DNA of 64,000 bases from assembly GCF_003206695.1 (NCBI RefSeq), contig NZ_PZJN01000003.1, positions 393,323-457,322 on the forward strand, given 5' to 3'. Position numbers and translations under genes: made by a program. The notes beneath the pieces were generated by a model, which was not told the origin of the DNA, searched no databases, and saw nothing but the letters and a program-made list of their open reading frames with translations. Position 1 is the first letter of the stretch; every line of letters starts with the position of its first letter. This stretch comes from Salinicola halophyticus. GTDB taxonomy: Bacteria; Pseudomonadota; Gammaproteobacteria; Pseudomonadales; Halomonadaceae. This document shows positions 37,870 through 45,067 of this stretch, piece after piece.

Positions 37870-38643
37870 ATGCGTGTCGCCCCCCCAGAAGCAGCCCAGC
37901 GCCCCCGATCGAAATACCGCCCTGCTCTCCGGCGACTGCTGTGGGTCGGCGCCACGACGCTGATGGCATCGCTGTTCGCACTCTCTCTGCTACCGATACC
38001 CTCGATCGCCCAAGCCGATGCCGAATTGCCGACCGGCGACACGGTATCCGCCAGCGTGAAGCGCTTTCTCGAACAGCGAACCGCCTCGCTCGGCGACCAG
38101 GTGACGATCGAGATCCGGGACAGCGCTGCCGATCTGGGCGATTGTCCGGCACCGCAGCCGTTTCTGCCGCGACCCGGCATTCCCCAGGGTCGGGTCACGG
38201 TCGGTGTACATTGCGGGAGTGAGGGAGAGCGAACGCGCTACCTGCAGGCAACGGTCTCGGCCATGGTTCGCCATCTGGTGGTACAGCAATCGATCGCTCC
38301 CGGACAGCGAATCGATGCGGCAGAGCTTGGCTGGCAGGAGTCGGACATCTCGCGGCTGCGACGCGGCTATCTCGACGACATCGGTCAGGCCGCAGGCATG
38401 ATCGCGACCCGGCGCATTCCCGACGGCGCGGTATTGACCGATAATATGCTCAGAGAGCCATGGATGGTAAAACGAGGAGACACGGTAGTACTCACCGCTG
38501 TCGGCCAGGGCTTTCATGTCAGCCGTAGCGTCGAGGCACTGGATAATGGCGGGCTGGGGAGTACCATTCGACTCAAGACGGAATCCAACCAGATCCTGCA
38601 GGGCCGAGTGACGGGCCAGGATCAACTGCGAGTCGATTTCTGA
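37870..38643 (+). CDS. flgA: Flagellar P-ring assembly chaperone FlgA
   Basis: Periplasmic chaperone required for FlgI polymerisation into the P ring. At 257 residues it has a long basic n-region before the signal helix (about 24-48, ending IAQADA). The C-terminal SAF-like domain has VQQSIAPGQRIDAAELGWQESDI and ends NSNQILQGRVTGQDQLRVDF-like (ESNQILQGRV). Diverges from flgB; flgM and flgN follow, as in enterobacteria. Confidence 0.94.
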   Translation: MRVAPPEAAQRPRSKYRPALRRLLWVGATTLMASLFALSLLPIPSIAQADAELPTGDTVSASVKRFLEQRTASLGDQVTIEIRDSAADLGDCPAPQPFLPRPGIPQGRVTVGVHCGSEGERTRYLQATVSAMVRHLVVQQSIAPGQRIDAAELGWQESDISRLRRGYLDDIGQAAGMIATRRIPDGAVLTDNMLREPWMVKRGDTVVLTAVGQGFHVSRSVEALDNGGLGSTIRLKTESNQILQGRVTGQDQLRVDF

Positions 38644-38686
38644 ACCGTTCAGATAAATTTCTTCACAAAACTCTGCCCGAATCTCT

Positions 38687-38713
38687 TTCAGCTCCCGCGG
38701 GTTCTGCCGATAA
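38687..38713 (+). promoter_or_regulatory. Sigma-28 (FliA) promoter of flgMN
   Basis: GCCGATAA at 38706-38713 is a perfect -10. TTCA lies 15 bases upstream as a 2-of-4 -35. It is 39 bp before flgM, where a sigma-28 promoter is established in Salmonella, which gives feedback control by the anti-sigma factor. Confidence 0.65.
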
Positions 38714-38752
38714 CGTAGGCAAGCACAGGATCGTGCATCCAGCCATGAGGTA

Positions 38753-39034
38753 ATGACCGTGAAAATCGATCAAACACATCCCCTGACTCGTCCGGCTCAG
38801 AATGAAGCCACCGAGCAGCGCAAAGGTGCAGAGACGGTCGAGGGTGCTCACACGGCCGCCGGCTCCAGAACGACGCTGAGTCAGATCGCGACTGCCGATG
38901 ACAGCAGTGACATCGATACCGCTCGCGTCAACGAGATTCGCCAGGCGATCTCCGAAGGCCGCCTCGAGCTCGACACCGGCAAGATTGCCGACGGTCTGGT
39001 TAAGAGCGTCCGCGATATGCTGGGTGAGCGCTGA
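38753..39034 (+). CDS. flgM: Anti-sigma-28 factor FlgM
   Basis: Binds and holds sigma-28 (FliA) until the hook is finished, then is exported. At 93 residues it has a disordered N-terminal half and the conserved sigma-binding C-terminal region (ARVNEIRQAISEGRLELDTGKIADGLVKSV). The GAGG ribosome site is only two bases from ATG 38753 but eight bases from in-frame GTG 38759, which would give the common FlgM start MKID. The second start is at least as likely. Confidence 0.92.
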   Translation: MTVKIDQTHPLTRPAQNEATEQRKGAETVEGAHTAAGSRTTLSQIATADDSSDIDTARVNEIRQAISEGRLELDTGKIADGLVKSVRDMLGER

Positions 39035-39070
39035 ACATCCGATCTTAAAACCCGTTTCAGGAACCGCCGC

Positions 39071-39523
39071 ATGACGCCAGCCGAATTGATTGTCGAGCAA
39101 AAGACCCTGCTGCAGGCGTTCGCTGAAACGCTCGATGAGGAAGCCGGCTGTCTCGGCGAGGGCAAGGTCGATGGGGAGCGTCTGAGCGCCCTGGCAGCAC
39201 TCAAGCAGCAGCAGCTCCACGAGCTCGACCGCATCGAGAAACAACGCCGCGAATATCAGCAGACAATGGGGTTCAGTCTAGGAAGTCAGGGCGCAGAGCA
39301 GTTTGCCCAGGCGCTGGATCACCACGTTACGTGGCAGCGCACTCGTCAGCTAGCGGAGCAGGTTCGCCGGAGCAACCGGCTGAATGGCCATATCATCTCC
39401 GCGCGCCTGGAGCACAACCAGAAGGCTATCGATTTTCTCAATCGTGCCATTGGGGGCAGCGTCTACGGTCGCAACGGTGAATCCCGCCATCACGGATTTG
39501 GCGGCATCAGCTCCAAGGCCTGA
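39071..39523 (+). CDS. flgN: Flagellar export chaperone FlgN
   Basis: Cytoplasmic chaperone for FlgK and FlgL. At 150 residues it is all-helical (LIVEQKTLLQAFAETLDEEAGCL, ALAALKQQQLHELDRIE), and the C-terminal region NRLNGHIISARLEHNQKAIDFLNRAI is the FlgN signature. It ends the flagellar block and is followed by a clear terminator. Confidence 0.92.
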   Translation: MTPAELIVEQKTLLQAFAETLDEEAGCLGEGKVDGERLSALAALKQQQLHELDRIEKQRREYQQTMGFSLGSQGAEQFAQALDHHVTWQRTRQLAEQVRRSNRLNGHIISARLEHNQKAIDFLNRAIGGSVYGRNGESRHHGFGGISSKA

Positions 39524-39553
39524 CGTTTCCAGAGCCGAAAAGCGCTTTAACGC

Positions 39554-39591
39554 AGAACCCTCCGCCGAGACACAACGGCGGAGGGTTCTTT
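39554..39591 (+). terminator. Rho-independent terminator after flgN
   Basis: A perfect 14-bp stem AGAACCCTCCGCCG/CGGCGGAGGGTTCT around the loop AGACACAA, followed by a short TTC tract. It separates flgAMN from convergent mvaT. Confidence 0.85.
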
Positions 39592-39621
39592 CACCTAAGC
39601 GCGGAAAAAGTTAGAAAGCGC

Positions 39622-39999
39622 TCAGTCTTCCGTTCTGACGACCCAGGACTCGACGGTATCGCTGCCGTGTTCGTCTTTCCAGGCTTTCAGCGTCTTGTGG
39701 TTACCACCGCGCGTCTCGACCACATCCCCAGTCTTGGGATTCTTGTAGATCTTCAGCTTGCGCTTGCGACGCCCGCCGGTGGAACCGGTCTGACCAGCCG
39801 CCGGTGCACTATCGGCTTTCGGGTTGAGCAGTTCGATGACATCACGTGTCGTCTTGCCGTACTCGGCCATCAGCGCTTCGAGCTTTTCCTTGAACTCGAT
39901 TTCGGCTTTCAGGCGCTGATCGCCTTCCATGCGTTTCAGCTCTTCTTCCAACTGCTTCAGGAGCTGTTCTTTTTTGACGTAATCGCTAAGTAGAGACAT
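39622..39999 (-). CDS. mvaT: MvaT-family H-NS-like DNA-binding protein
   Basis: Xenogeneic silencer that coats AT-rich DNA. At 125 residues it has an N-terminal oligomerisation coil (1-60, EQLLKQLEEELKRMEGDQRLKAEIEFKEKLEALM), then a flexible linker. The C-terminal AT-pincer domain has YKNPKTGDVVETRGGNHKTLKAWK. The GGN at 98-100 sits at the same residue numbers as the G99-N100 of Pseudomonas MvaT, and basic RRKRK precedes it. It stands alone next to the flagellar block and faces AT-richer intergenic DNA. Confidence 0.93.
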   Translation of the reverse strand: MSLLSDYVKKEQLLKQLEEELKRMEGDQRLKAEIEFKEKLEALMAEYGKTTRDVIELLNPKADSAPAAGQTGSTGGRRKRKLKIYKNPKTGDVVETRGGNHKTLKAWKDEHGSDTVESWVVRTED

Positions 40000-40762
40000 G
40001 CGTTCGTTGTTCCGTTGCGGATTGGTTTAAGCGTGATCATTATTGCGGATATCCGCCAACTTGCAAGCGCGCCCGGATGATTTTTTTAAAGTCGAGCAAT
40101 AACAAATCTCTATTGAGGTGCAGGTGAGTGACGACTCGCTCTGATTACCCTTCTCGAGATAGTTGTCTCGGACCTGTTTCCAAGTTCAACAACTTTGCCC
40201 ATCACTCGTTGTGGATGGCTCTATGGGGATCGTTCTTTATCGATCGACAATCGAGTCTTTTCTGACTTAACGATACCGAAATAGGAAGATAGCCGTAGGA
40301 AAATAATGACCGAAATAATGTCGACGGGGAATAGACAATGAAACAGGCGCCGGTGAACCTTACCAGACACCTGAAGAGCAGCGACCGGAAGACCGCCGGG
40401 GCGCACGACGCAGGGCCGGTATTCATGGCGCTCTCCATCGGCGCTACCGGATGAAATTTCCAATAAGCAAATAGCGTCGCATGAAAAGTTGACCCATCAA
40501 GGCTATTGGGTCATTTCCGTGCGCCGGCCTTCAGCGCTACAGTTTCTGCTTCATACCGTCGATATCGACTAGTAGCCGGCCAAATATCGACAGTCTTGCA
40601 TTTGGCCTTCCATGCAACGGTCGAGCATCGGAGCCAGGCATGAAATTCGACTTCAAGGCCGGGCAACGGCAACACCGTAGACAAGGCGGGACACAATAAC
40701 CACGGCTACGCAAAAAAGCGATGCATCGATACCTGCGACCTCGATGGAAGACAATACCTACA
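40000..40762. other. Long AT-richer intergenic region between mvaT and the diguanylate cyclase gene
   Basis: 763 bp with no confident gene. The first third carries the mvaT promoter region and an A/T-rich stretch at about 40080-40110. A 38-codon frame with a plausible GGGGA ribosome site lies at 40338-40454. A 7-bp hairpin TGACCCA/TGGGTCA at 40490-40513 is flanked by short T runs on both strands. I found no tRNA or known regulatory RNA. Confidence 0.6.
40338..40454 (+). CDS. Possible small protein (38 residues), unproven
   Basis: ATG with GGGGA seven to twelve bases upstream, reading MKQAPVNLTRHLKSSDRKTA... and ending before a hairpin at 40490-40513. No recognised family and no membrane segment; a basic N-terminal half and a short hydrophobic end. 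Composition is close to the surrounding genes while the flanks are AT-richer, which mildly favours coding. It may equally be chance. Confidence 0.2.
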   Translation: MKQAPVNLTRHLKSSDRKTAGAHDAGPVFMALSIGATG

Positions 40763-41725
40763 ATGAAAATTCATTTCTTGAAACAGACGACAGGCGCAGT
40801 CGGCGGGATCTGGCTATGTACCTCGGCGCTGATAGTGGGAGTCGCTTGGCAGGCAGCCGCGGGGCGTCCATTCGCGATCATCGTGCTGGGGGCAGTGGTT
40901 ATCGGTCTGCTGGGACTGGGGACCAGCCTGTGGTTACTCGACCGCTGCCTGCTGATGCCGATACGGCGCCTGACGGATCATGTCAGCCTCGAACACGATT
41001 TCAGCGATACGCCGCAAGAGATGCCCGCCGAACTTTCGCAGCGCCTCGATGCCGTCGGGTTGTTGGCGAGGCAATTGCAGACGCTGATCGAAGAGTCTCG
41101 TCGTCACAATGCCGCACTGCTAGAACAGACATTGAATGATCCGTTGACCGGACTAGGCAATCGCCGTCTGCTCGAGCGCCGTCTCGACATGCTGATCCCG
41201 CTGAGCCGGCGGCTGAGTTGCACGGTCTCCGCAATGATGATCGATGTCGATCACTTCAAACCGTTCAATGACAACTATGGCCATCCCGCCGGAGATGCCT
41301 GCCTGGTCGATCTTGCCGGCGTGCTGAAGGACACCTTTCGCCGGGACACCGATGTGGTCATACGTCTGGGTGGCGAAGAGTTTCTGGTGCTGCTGATCAA
41401 TATCGACGAAGAGGAAGCCTGGTCGCTGGCCGATGCCATGCGCGGCATGATTCAGGCACTGGGACTGCCCCACGAATATTCACCGGTGGCTGACGTCGTT
41501 ACCGTCAGCGTCGGAGTCGTGACCAGCCCGAATGGTCTGCTGGTCGATATTGACGACATGATCACGCATGCCGACCAGGCGCTCTACGACTGCAAGGCGC
41601 ATGGTAGAAATCGGGTCGCGGCAAGGTTGATCGGCGCGCCCCGATCCCACTCTTCCCCTTCCACCCCTGCCGAATCCGAGCTGGCCGATCCCCCGCTCTG
41701 CGACACTCCACTGCCGAACCTTTGA
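40763..41725 (+). CDS. Membrane-anchored diguanylate cyclase (GGEEF)
   Basis: Synthesises cyclic di-GMP from two GTP. Two membrane helices (about 12-32 and 37-58) are joined by a very short periplasmic loop, so it lacks a large sensor domain. A HAMP-like or coiled linker leads to the GGDEF domain: DPLTGLGNRR at 127-136, the active site RLGGEEF (GGEEF 203-207), and a product-inhibition site RDTD at 194-197, five residues before GG. The tail is Ser/Pro-rich. The start is uncertain: ATG 40721 adds 14 residues and neither has a good ribosome site. Near the flagellar genes, it may influence the motile-sessile switch (inference). Confidence 0.9.
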   Translation: MKIHFLKQTTGAVGGIWLCTSALIVGVAWQAAAGRPFAIIVLGAVVIGLLGLGTSLWLLDRCLLMPIRRLTDHVSLEHDFSDTPQEMPAELSQRLDAVGLLARQLQTLIEESRRHNAALLEQTLNDPLTGLGNRRLLERRLDMLIPLSRRLSCTVSAMMIDVDHFKPFNDNYGHPAGDACLVDLAGVLKDTFRRDTDVVIRLGGEEFLVLLINIDEEEAWSLADAMRGMIQALGLPHEYSPVADVVTVSVGVVTSPNGLLVDIDDMITHADQALYDCKAHGRNRVAARLIGAPRSHSSPSTPAESELADPPLCDTPLPNL

Positions 41726-41840
41726 GATCGCGCCGCAGAGATTGCGGGGTCTCGACGCAAACTGGACGGCTCGTGCCATTCAGGCAACATTTTTTACACG
41801 CAATAACTGGATATTTATACAGCCCTTATTTAGATTGAGC

Positions 41841-41867
41841 TTATCGGCGTATCGGCAATACGCTTTA
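41841..41867 (-). promoter_or_regulatory. Consensus sigma-28 promoter pointing antisense to the diguanylate cyclase gene
   Basis: On the minus strand TAAA is followed after exactly 15 bases by GCCGATAA; the -35 continues as TAAAG. All twelve consensus positions match, better than the flgK or flgM promoters. No minus-strand gene follows before the 3' end of the diguanylate cyclase gene at 41725, so a transcript would run antisense to it. Confidence 0.5.
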
Positions 41868-41956
41868 TTTATAGCCTTTTTCATGCATAAATCTAAAAAT
41901 AGCTTTTTTACGCTATAGTTAACATTCCCAATCGGAAACTACCGGCGAGGAGCCTC

Positions 41957-42592
41957 ATGTCAGTGATCGGCGTGCTCAGCGGAGACATCGTTGCCTCCCG
42001 TGATATTACCGACAAGCGCAAGTTGCGTCGGGCGATGGACACGGGCCTCGGGCGTCTCGAGACAACGCTCGGCGCGGTAGGCATGCGATTTCGTGGCGAC
42101 GCTTTCCAGTTGGCGATACCCAAACCCCAGAATGCCCTTATCGCGGCGGTCATCATGCGGGCGAGTCTCATCGAGCACTCGCCCTCTCGACAGCAGATGT
42201 GGGATGCCCGAATTGCGGTCGGCATCGGAGAGAGCGAGATGCCCACATTAGACAATTTCGTCGATGCCGATGGAGAAGCTTTCGTGCGTTCCGGGCAAGG
42301 TCTGGACGATATAACGAGTCGCGGCCATCAGCGCCTGGGACTGTTCATCACGCCGCCACAGCCCGATCTGGAGCTGCTGGTCCGCTTCGCCGACGACATC
42401 ATCAGCCACTGGAGCCACAATGCCGCGGAAGTGGTTCGCTTCAGCCTGACTACCGATCTCTCTCAAAGCGAACTCGCGCGACGACTGGAACGTTCCCAGC
42501 CCACTGTCAACCGCCGCCTGAGTGCCGCGCGTTGGCCGTTGATTCGCGACTTCCTCGATCTTGCCCGGTTACGGCTGGAGGCGCTGACATGA
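41957..42592 (+). CDS. SatD-family protein with C-terminal helix-turn-helix
   Basis: Family named after satD of Streptococcus mutans (acid tolerance locus); molecular function unknown. At 211 residues, SGDIVASRDI lies at 8-17, FRGDAFQLAI at 45-54 and ARIAVGIGESE at 84-94. This order resembles the palm-fold layout of nucleotide cyclases (my inference). A helix-turn-helix-like segment occupies about 168-192 (LSQSELARRLERSQPTVNRRLSAA), so it may bind DNA. GAGGAG lies four bases upstream of the ATG, after an AT-rich promoter region. It overlaps the DUF3307 gene by ATGA. Confidence 0.78.
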   Translation: MSVIGVLSGDIVASRDITDKRKLRRAMDTGLGRLETTLGAVGMRFRGDAFQLAIPKPQNALIAAVIMRASLIEHSPSRQQMWDARIAVGIGESEMPTLDNFVDADGEAFVRSGQGLDDITSRGHQRLGLFITPPQPDLELLVRFADDIISHWSHNAAEVVRFSLTTDLSQSELARRLERSQPTVNRRLSAARWPLIRDFLDLARLRLEALT

Positions 42593-43335
42593 ACGAGATC
42601 GAGTTGTCGCTGCTGCTGGCTCTGCTGCTGTGCCACACGCTTTCGGATTTCATCTTGCAGAGCGACACCTGGGCGAACCAGAAGCAGCGCGATCACTGGC
42701 GCGCGATATCCCTTTACTGGCATGTGGGTATTCATTCGTTGTCGAGCCTGGCGGTCATGGTCGTATTTGGCGTCGACATCCTGAAAGCCGTTGCCGCCAT
42801 GCTGATCATCGGGCTTACACACGGGCTGATCGATGTACTCAAGAGCTATACCCCACCGCGCAGAGTCAGTTTCTTCCTGATGGATCAGGGATTGCATCTG
42901 GCGATTCTGGCCGCCGTGTGGTGGTGGATCATCGATGCCAGCCTGTCGGGATTCCCTGTCGAACTCGACCTGCTATGGCAGCCTCAGACCCTGCTGGTCG
43001 CGCTGGTCTATCTCGTGGTGATGCGCCCCGCCTCGATCCTGATCGCGCTGATCATGCGACGCTGGAGCGAAGGCGTGGATACCCGCGGCACGCTGGCCGA
43101 TGCGGGAGCCAGAATCGGCATGCTCGAGCGCTTTCTCATTCTGACTTTCGTATTGAGCCATCAGATGGCCGCGATCGGCTTCCTGCTGACGGCCAAATCG
43201 GTGCTGCGCTTCGGCGATCTGTATGAAGACCGTGATCGCAAACTGACCGAATACGTGTTGCTCGGCACGATGTTGAGTTTCTCGCTGACATTGACGTTGG
43301 GCCTGCTGACCCGTTACCTGCTGAGCGTACTATGA
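42589..43335 (+). CDS. DUF3307 membrane protein
   Basis: Polytopic inner-membrane protein of unknown function, 248 residues with about six hydrophobic segments. The N-terminus LLLALLLCHTLSDFILQSDTWANQKQ and the His/Asp-rich motifs HVGIHSL and GLTHGLIDVLKSY are typical of DUF3307. The repeated His and Asp inside the helices hint at metal binding or hydrolysis in the membrane (inference). SatD-like and DUF3307 genes are commonly paired. It overlaps both neighbours by four bases. Confidence 0.82.
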   Translation: MNEIELSLLLALLLCHTLSDFILQSDTWANQKQRDHWRAISLYWHVGIHSLSSLAVMVVFGVDILKAVAAMLIIGLTHGLIDVLKSYTPPRRVSFFLMDQGLHLAILAAVWWWIIDASLSGFPVELDLLWQPQTLLVALVYLVVMRPASILIALIMRRWSEGVDTRGTLADAGARIGMLERFLILTFVLSHQMAAIGFLLTAKSVLRFGDLYEDRDRKLTEYVLLGTMLSFSLTLTLGLLTRYLLSVL

Positions 43336-44312
43336 CATTCAATCGCGAGGAACCGCCCCTGGGCGTCATGCGTCATCTGACCGGCTGGCTGCTGCTGATC
43401 ATGCTGGCCGGTTGCGCCGGTACCCCCACCAGCGAAGTCCGAGACGGCTACATCGCCGATCAAGCGCATTCCTCCCGCGCCTACAACCAGCGCATCCGCT
43501 ACCTGATTCTGCATTACACGGATTCCGACGAATCCAGAGCGATGCATACCCTGCTGGGGCCCGATGTCAGCTCGCACTATCTGGTACCCAGACAGCCTGC
43601 GACGACGGATAGCCTGCCTCGGATCTGGCAACTGGTCGACGAGAGGGATCGCGCCTGGCATGCCGGCATCAGCGCCTGGGAAGACCGCACGCAGCTCAAC
43701 GATACGTCCATCGGCGTGGAGATCGTCAACCGCGGCCCGCAGGACATGTCACCGCGTGGGCGACAATGGCAACCTTATTCCGAGGCACAGATCGAGGCGG
43801 TCATCGCCCTGGCAAAGGACATCGTTCACCGCTATCAGCTGCCGCCGACGGCGATTCTGGGCCATTCGGACATCGCCCCGTCACGCAAGATCGATCCGGG
43901 CCCGCGCTTCCCTTGGAAAAGACTCCACGACGCCGGTATCGGGGCCTGGCCGAACGACGCCGATGTCGTCGCCTACCGCCAACAGTTCGCGCGTTGCGTC
44001 CCCACGATCCGGCAGATCCAGCAAGCCTTGAGCGCCTATGGCTATGCCATCGATATCACCGGCGAGCTGGATAGCCGCACTCGGAACGTGCTGCGAGCGT
44101 TCCAGATGCATTTTCGCCCGGCCAGCTACAGCGGCCAGCCGGACGTCGATACCGCGGCGACGCTGTGGGCGCTGCTGGCCCGCTACCGGCCCCAGGCTCT
44201 GGCTGGCGGAGCTCTGGTAGACGACCTGGCCGACGACGAACTGGCTACCAATGACCTGACGAGACCAGCGCACTGCGAGGACAGACGAGAAGACCGCTAT
44301 CAAGGCCAATAA
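43332..44312 (+). CDS. amiD: N-acetylmuramoyl-L-alanine amidase lipoprotein, AmiD type
   Basis: Outer-membrane zinc amidase that removes stem peptides from muropeptides, with tolerance for anhydro forms. The lipobox LAGC sets the lipidated cysteine at 28. The amidase_2 domain has zinc ligands H61 (LILHYTDS) and those in LGHSDIAPSRKIDPGPRFPW (about H178 and D188). A C-terminal peptidoglycan-binding helix bundle lies at about 225-290. The last 40 residues are acidic and extra. The ATGA overlap ties it to the satD/DUF3307 operon. Confidence 0.92.
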   Translation: MTFNREEPPLGVMRHLTGWLLLIMLAGCAGTPTSEVRDGYIADQAHSSRAYNQRIRYLILHYTDSDESRAMHTLLGPDVSSHYLVPRQPATTDSLPRIWQLVDERDRAWHAGISAWEDRTQLNDTSIGVEIVNRGPQDMSPRGRQWQPYSEAQIEAVIALAKDIVHRYQLPPTAILGHSDIAPSRKIDPGPRFPWKRLHDAGIGAWPNDADVVAYRQQFARCVPTIRQIQQALSAYGYAIDITGELDSRTRNVLRAFQMHFRPASYSGQPDVDTAATLWALLARYRPQALAGGALVDDLADDELATNDLTRPAHCEDRREDRYQGQ

Positions 44313-44331
44313 AACCGATACCCGCGGCGCT

Positions 44332-44880
44332 TCACGGGCTGAACGGATGGTGAATCAGATCATGGATTCTGGCCGGCGCTCGGGACTGGTTGCGATAGGC
44401 ATGGGGTTGATCCGCCGGGAACCGAACGGCGTCTCCGGCCGAGAGGGTCTGCCAATCACCGCTTAGGCGCAGCTCCATCACCCCTTCCAGCACGATCAGA
44501 TGTTCGACCACACCGGCGGCATGCGGCGTCGATTCGCTGAGCGTGCCCTGGGGCATCTCGATCAGAAACATCTCGAAGCCCAGCGCAGGGTCGAATGCGA
44601 ACAGCGGCGTCACGATCATCCCCGAGGCATCGTGATGGCGCGGTGCCATTGTCGGGCGCTGTAGCGCGCCTTCCGCTACCAGAAAGCCTGAAAGCGGCAC
44701 TCGCAGCCCACTGGCTATTTTCCACAGCGTCGATACGGTCGGCGTGGATTCACCGCGTTCGATCTGTCCCAGCATCGCCTTGCTCACGCCGCTCTCCCGA
44801 GCGACCCGGTCAAGACTCCAGCCACGCTCGCTGCGGTGCTTTTTCAAGTGGCGGCCGATGGCCGTCAGGTCCGCCTCCAT
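44332..44880 (-). CDS. XRE-family transcriptional regulator with cupin domain
   Basis: Predicted repressor or activator of the divergent benE. At 182 residues it has an N-terminal helix-turn-helix (about 8-60, RGWSLDRVARESGVSKAMLGQIERGES) and a C-terminal cupin barrel (about 100-175, HLIVLEGVMELRLSGDWQTLSAGDAVRFPADQPHAYRN) likely to sense a small ligand. ATG 44880 has GGGAGA just upstream; an in-frame TTG at 44892 is less likely. Two matching palindromes in the divergent gap are its probable operators. Confidence 0.9.
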   Translation of the reverse strand: MEADLTAIGRHLKKHRSERGWSLDRVARESGVSKAMLGQIERGESTPTVSTLWKIASGLRVPLSGFLVAEGALQRPTMAPRHHDASGMIVTPLFAFDPALGFEMFLIEMPQGTLSESTPHAAGVVEHLIVLEGVMELRLSGDWQTLSAGDAVRFPADQPHAYRNQSRAPARIHDLIHHPFSP

Positions 44881-44987
44881 GCTGTCTCCCAACAGGTTGT
44901 CCTCAAAGAAGCTACCGACGCCACGCTACCCGCAATCCACCGCCGCAGCCATGGCGAGTGAGCCGGCAAAGCTCGAGAATACAACGG

Positions 44988-45005
44988 CGTGCGTTATCAC
45001 GCACA
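44988..45005. promoter_or_regulatory. Operator 1, near-perfect palindrome
   Basis: CGTGCGTTATCACGCACA, with two mismatches to the perfect copy at 45023, 35 bp away start to start. It covers the -10 of the regulator gene on the minus strand. Confidence 0.75.
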
Positions 45006-45020
45006 TTGCCATTGTTTCAG
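44993..45020 (-). promoter_or_regulatory. Predicted sigma-70 promoter of the XRE-cupin gene
   Basis: On the minus strand CTGAAA, a 16-base spacer and GATAAC. The -10 lies inside operator 1, which would allow autorepression. Confidence 0.45.
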
Positions 45021-45035
45021 CGTGTGCGTTATAAC
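45006..45035 (+). promoter_or_regulatory. Predicted sigma-70 promoter of benE
   Basis: TTGCCA, an 18-base spacer and TATAAC. The -10 lies in the centre of operator 2, so the bound regulator would block this promoter. Confidence 0.5.
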
Positions 45036-45040
45036 GCACA
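45023..45040. promoter_or_regulatory. Operator 2, perfect 18-bp palindrome
   Basis: TGTGCGTTATAACGCACA is a perfect inverted repeat. It is the same motif as operator 1 and overlaps the benE -10. Confidence 0.8.
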
Positions 45041-45067
45041 TTCCAGATCGCTTTCGAGAGACCTTTC

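Noticed and set aside
40202-40463. Minus-strand frames of 78-80 codons in the mvaT-cyclase gap
   Set aside because: Two frames overlap each other; neither has a ribosome site or a recognisable protein pattern.
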